A stretch of DNA of 64,000 nt from NCBI RefSeq assembly GCF_947503875.1, contig NZ_CANNFH010000007.1, positions 62,001 to 126,000 on the forward strand, written 5' to 3'. The notes beneath the pieces were generated by a model that did not search any database, was not told where the DNA came from, and saw only the letters and a list, made by a program, of their open reading frames with translations. The DNA is from an uncultured Polaribacter sp. (GTDB lineage Bacteria; Bacteroidota; Bacteroidia; Flavobacteriales; Flavobacteriaceae). The position numbers were made by a program, and so were the translations under genes. Of the stretch, positions 61,104 through 64,000 are shown piece after piece. The first letter of the stretch is position 1. The number at the start of each line of letters is the position of its first letter.

Positions 61104-61933
61104 TGGCAGATACACAAAAAGAAATGTCCTTTTTAGGACATTTAGAAGAATTACGTTGGCATTTGGTAAGAAGTGCAGCTGCAATACTAATTATTGCAAT
61201 TGTTATTTTTACTTTTCAAAAAGAAGTGTATGAGCATTTTTTATTGGCGCATTTAAAGTCAGACTTTGTTACCTATCGTTATTTTTGTCATATTTTTCAA
61301 CTTATACATATTGAGAGTGCTTTTTGTGAGGTTTCTTTTTCTGATACCAAACTGCAAAGTATAGAGGTTACTTCACAATTAATGAGTGCAATTTGGACTT
61401 CATTAATCTTGGGTATTATTTTATCTTTTCCTTATATATTGTGGGAAATTTGGCGCTTTGTTTCACCAGGATTAACCGCTAAAGAAATTAAAAACTCAAG
61501 AGGATTTATCTTTGTAGCTTCTTTATTGTTCTTTATTGGTGTAGCCTTTAGTTTTTATGTAATTGCACCTATTTCTGTGCACTTTCTATACAACTATCAA
61601 ATAACAGATGAAATTGTAAATAGTTTTAAACTAAGATCTCATATTGGCTTAATTACAAATATGTTGCTCGGTGTTTCAATTCTTTTTGAATTGCCAGTTT
61701 TAGTTTACTTTTTAACAAAAGCAGGTCTTATAACACCAGAATTTTTAAGAAAATACAGAAAACATGCTTTAGTGGTTGTATTAATAGTGGCAGCAATTAT
61801 TACGCCACCAGATATTGCCAGTCAGGTAATTGTAGCCATACCCATATTAATATTGTATGAAATAAGTATAAGAGTTTCTAAAATAGTGATAAAAAACCAA
61901 CAAAAGAATGCACAAAAAAGTCCAAGAATTTAA
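61103..61933 (+). CDS. tatC: Twin-arginine translocase subunit TatC
   Basis: A 276-residue membrane protein with six helices. The N-terminal FLGHLEELRWHLVRS is the signal-peptide contact region; also the helix-2 block PYILWEIWRFVSPGLTAKEIK with FVSPGL, and C-terminal VAAIITPPDIASQVIVAIPILILYE. Receptor for Tat substrates; in this window glycosylasparaginase carries a twin-arginine type signal. Compared with E. coli, the first periplasmic loop is longer (about residues 40-85), as usual in Bacteroidota. Its end overlaps the next gene by 26 bases. Confidence 0.96.
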   Translation: MADTQKEMSFLGHLEELRWHLVRSAAAILIIAIVIFTFQKEVYEHFLLAHLKSDFVTYRYFCHIFQLIHIESAFCEVSFSDTKLQSIEVTSQLMSAIWTSLILGIILSFPYILWEIWRFVSPGLTAKEIKNSRGFIFVASLLFFIGVAFSFYVIAPISVHFLYNYQITDEIVNSFKLRSHIGLITNMLLGVSILFELPVLVYFLTKAGLITPEFLRKYRKHALVVVLIVAAIITPPDIASQVIVAIPILILYEISIRVSKIVIKNQQKNAQKSPRI

Positions 61934-62258
61934 TGATTATCGTTCTAAAATGAACGAAAGAATATTAGAATCTGATAATAAAGTAATAAAAAGAATTTTT
62001 AATTTAGACACCAATACCTTTGCAGCAGGACATTTACCTGTTAAAACGAAAGAGTTACTAGGTTTAGTAGCATCTGCAGTTTTAAGATGTGATGATTGTG
62101 TGCAATACCACTTAGAAGCCGCAAAAAAAAATGGAGTAACCACAGCAGAAATGATGGAAACTATGGCCATTGCTAATTTAGTTGGTGGTACTATAGTAAT
62201 TCCGCATTTAAGAAGAGCTGTAGAATATTGGGATTTTCTTGAAAATAAAGAAGCATAA
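61908..62258 (+). CDS. Carboxymuconolactone decarboxylase/AhpD-family protein
   Basis: A 116-residue all-helical protein with the AhpD-like redox motif C-D-D-C in LVASAVLRCDDCVQYHLEAA and the conserved histidine three residues after the second cysteine. It is likely a thiol-dependent peroxidase or redox helper. It begins inside tatC (26-base overlap), so it is co-translated. Confidence 0.9.
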   Translation: MHKKVQEFNDYRSKMNERILESDNKVIKRIFNLDTNTFAAGHLPVKTKELLGLVASAVLRCDDCVQYHLEAAKKNGVTTAEMMETMAIANLVGGTIVIPHLRRAVEYWDFLENKEA

Positions 62259-62369
62259 TTATTGATTTGTTTTGCTATGCGAATGTTTGTGATGGATTTA
62301 AGAATTTTACAAATTTAGATTAAATACATTTAAACAATTCAACAGTTCAACAATTACACATTTTTAAAT

Positions 62370-63107
62370 ATGATTTTAAAGGCAGAAAATATTCAAAAAA
62401 TCTACGGCAGTAGAAAAGTAGTACAAGGCATTTCTTTAGAAGTACAACAAGGTGAAATTATTGGACTTTTAGGACCAAATGGCGCTGGAAAAACAACTTC
62501 TTTTTACATGATTGTGGGCATGATAAAGCCTAATTTTGGTAAAATCTATTTAGATGATGAAGAAATTACGCAAGATGCCATGTACAAACGTGCACAAAAA
62601 GGTATTGGATATTTAGCGCAAGAAGCTTCTGTTTTTAGAAAATTATCTGTAGAAGATAATATCATGTCTGTATTGCAATTTACAGGGCGCTCTAAAAAAG
62701 AACAAAAAATAAAATTAGAATCTTTAATTGAAGAGTTTAATATTGGTCATGTGCGTAAAAATAGAGGAGATTTATTGTCTGGAGGAGAAAGACGTAGAAC
62801 AGAAATTGCACGTTGTTTGGCCTCAGATCCTAATTTTATACTTTTAGACGAACCTTTTGCAGGTGTAGATCCAATTGCTGTAGAAGACATACAAAGCATT
62901 GTAGCACAACTGAAAAATAAAAATATAGGTATTTTAATTACAGATCATGATGTGCAAGCAACTTTAGCTATAACAGACAAAACCTACTTAATGTACCAAG
63001 GAAGCATTTTAAAAAGTGGTACTCCAGAAGAATTGGCTGCAGATGAAATGGTGCGTAAAGTGTATTTGGGTAAAGATTTTGAGTTAAAAAAGCGAAAGTT
63101 TATTTAA
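62370..63107 (+). CDS. lptB: LPS export ABC transporter ATP-binding protein LptB
   Basis: A 245-residue ATPase: Walker A GPNGAGKTT, Q-loop YLAQEASVFRKLSVEDN, signature LSGGERRRTEIARCLA, Walker B FILLDEPFAGVDP, switch ITDHDV. The Q-loop wording is specific for LptB, which drives LptF/G and extraction of lipopolysaccharide. The kdsD gene upstream also belongs to LPS synthesis. The 111-base spacer contains the direct repeats AATTCAACA/AGTTCAACA and no gene. Confidence 0.96.
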   Translation: MILKAENIQKIYGSRKVVQGISLEVQQGEIIGLLGPNGAGKTTSFYMIVGMIKPNFGKIYLDDEEITQDAMYKRAQKGIGYLAQEASVFRKLSVEDNIMSVLQFTGRSKKEQKIKLESLIEEFNIGHVRKNRGDLLSGGERRRTEIARCLASDPNFILLDEPFAGVDPIAVEDIQSIVAQLKNKNIGILITDHDVQATLAITDKTYLMYQGSILKSGTPEELAADEMVRKVYLGKDFELKKRKFI

Positions 63108-63129
63108 GAAAACTACCTATATTTAATTG

Positions 63130-63885
63130 CTAAGACAACTTTGCTGTTTCTTTACTTTTAGAATTCGCTATTACAGATAAAACAATATACAAAATAATTA
63201 TTAGCGGTATTGAAGCATATTTTGTGGTCACAATTAATAAAATTGAAGCCAATAAGAAAATATATTTAATCCAATTATTTTTAATGGAATACTCTTTAAA
63301 TTTTAGAGAAAATAAAGGGATTTCTGCATTCATTACAAAAGTTAAACACAACGTAATACAAATTAAAACGTATTTATTTTGCAATAAAATTTCTACAAAG
63401 TATAAATCGGTTTGCATTTTAATTAAAGGTAAAGAAATTATAAACAAACTCATGGCAGGCGTTGGTAAACCTATAAAAGAATCAGTTTGCCTAGTATCTA
63501 TATTAAATTTAGCAAGCCTGTAACAAGCGCCTAAAGTTAACAATAAACCTAAAAATTGTATGGGTGCAAACTGAAGTCCATATTCAGTTATTGTTTCAAT
63601 TTCTTCAAAAGAACCTTCAAAAGTATTTAAAGCCAACAATTGAAACATAATTATACCAGGTACAACACCACTAGTAACCACATCTGCTAACGAATCTAGT
63701 TGTTTTCCCAACTCGCCAGAAACGCCTAATAAACGCGCCGCAAAACCATCAAAAAAATCTAATAAAATTCCTAACACTACAAATAAAGCAGCCATGTCAA
63801 ACGCCTTTTCTACGGCATAAATTGTAGCAATAATACCACAGAAAAGATTACCAAGCGTAATTAAATTGGGGATGTGTTTTTTCAT
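63130..63885 (-). CDS. pssA: CDP-diacylglycerol-serine O-phosphatidyltransferase
   Basis: A 251-residue integral membrane enzyme of the CDP-alcohol phosphatidyltransferase family. The full motif D-G-x2-A-R-x8-G-x3-D-x3-D is present as DGFAARLLGVSGELGKQLDS followed by LAD. N-terminal IPNLITLGNLFCGI is typical of PssA type II. It forms phosphatidylserine, the precursor of phosphatidylethanolamine. Eight predicted helices. It converges on lptB. Confidence 0.93.
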   Translation of the reverse strand: MKKHIPNLITLGNLFCGIIATIYAVEKAFDMAALFVVLGILLDFFDGFAARLLGVSGELGKQLDSLADVVTSGVVPGIIMFQLLALNTFEGSFEEIETITEYGLQFAPIQFLGLLLTLGACYRLAKFNIDTRQTDSFIGLPTPAMSLFIISLPLIKMQTDLYFVEILLQNKYVLICITLCLTFVMNAEIPLFSLKFKEYSIKNNWIKYIFLLASILLIVTTKYASIPLIIILYIVLSVIANSKSKETAKLS

Positions 63886-63988
63886 TTAGTTTCTAGTAAA
63901 GCGCTAAAGTAAGCAATCCTATTTTGAAGTTTTTTAAAATCTTTCTTTTTTTATGTACTTTTAATAAATTTAGCAAACTAAATGTAAT

Positions 63989-64000
63989 ATGCCAATTATA
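63989..64000 (+). CDS. Possible gene start at window edge (partial)
   Basis: An ATG at 63989 opens a frame of four codons (M-P-I-I) to the window end. A -7-like TAAATTTA at 63965-63972 lies 16 bases upstream. Too little is visible to name it. Confidence 0.3.

Noticed and set aside
57816..63107. Mobile or defence island next to the two-component cluster
   Set aside because: The genes are RecQ, KdsD, TatC, AhpD-like and LptB, ordinary conserved chromosomal genes; no integrase, transposase, tRNA or att-like repeats.

Overview
The window reads as a chromosome segment of a marine member of the Bacteroidota, most likely a Flavobacteriaceae bacterium close to Polaribacter or Tenacibaculum (inference). 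The grounds are: very AT-rich DNA; promoters of the Bacteroidota type (TTG, about 19 nt, TAnnTTTG) and almost no Shine-Dalgarno motifs; a SusC/SusD polysaccharide locus built for beta-1,3-glucan; SPII lipoprotein signals in outer-membrane partners; and typical flavobacterial families (DUF4870, DCC thiol oxidoreductase, MerC protein, TRIC channel, RecQ with a C-terminal HTH). No rRNA, tRNA, CRISPR array or insertion sequence was seen.

Layout. 1-3.5 kb: a tripartite exporter (ABC protein cut by the window edge, HlyD adaptor, TolC channel) whose ATPase motifs are degenerate. 3.6-10.2 kb: small housekeeping genes (XRE regulator plus membrane partner, MaoC hydratase, TRIC channel, DEAD-box helicase, thioesterase, MATE pump, DUF2461, DUF1853), with 7-bp tandem repeats in two spacers. 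10.3-14.7 kb: a MacAB-like operon with a separate ATPase, two FtsX-type permeases and an adaptor. 14.9-22.6 kb: DCC protein, HAD phosphatase, a large FAD/Fe-S dehydrogenase carrying an in-frame palindromic repeat, MnmE, a YchJ-like protein, a decayed pseudogene and an orphan gene. 22.6-41.5 kb: a laminarin (beta-1,3-glucan) utilisation locus: SusC, SusD, a lipoprotein with a duplicated binding-type module, GH16, a GH149-like phosphorylase, GH17, a GH5/GH2-like glycosidase and a GPH-type symporter, with a membrane-bound beta-propeller/LuxR-type regulator upstream. 41.6-47.3 kb: two tiny membrane proteins, a glycosylasparaginase and sugar transporter operon, a GT2 glycosyltransferase with no normal start codon, and an RlmL-type rRNA methyltransferase. 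47.4-49.8 kb: a Fur-family (probably Zur) regulator divergent from MerC, methyltransferase and ZIP genes. 57.8-64 kb: RecQ, KdsD, TatC, AhpD-like, LptB and PssA.

The most original part is 49.8-57.7 kb. A TPR-type sensor histidine kinase and a NarL/LuxR response regulator sit beside a run of uncharacterised secreted proteins. These include a CsgG/FlgT-like protein, an LPP20/FlgT-N-like lipoprotein, a DUF6175-like protein, a protein with possible repeats, and a small cysteine-rich lipoprotein. Each of the four promoter regions carries the same palindrome (TACCTA-N4-TAGGTA, one copy degenerate), and its centre lies 30.5 or 31.5 nt before a TAnnTTT(G/A) -7 element. This strongly suggests a self-contained regulon in which the response regulator activates its own gene, the sensor operon, the secreted-protein operon and the lipoprotein. 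No flagellar, curli-subunit, CsgE or CsgF gene is nearby, so the output is probably a different cell-envelope structure or response.
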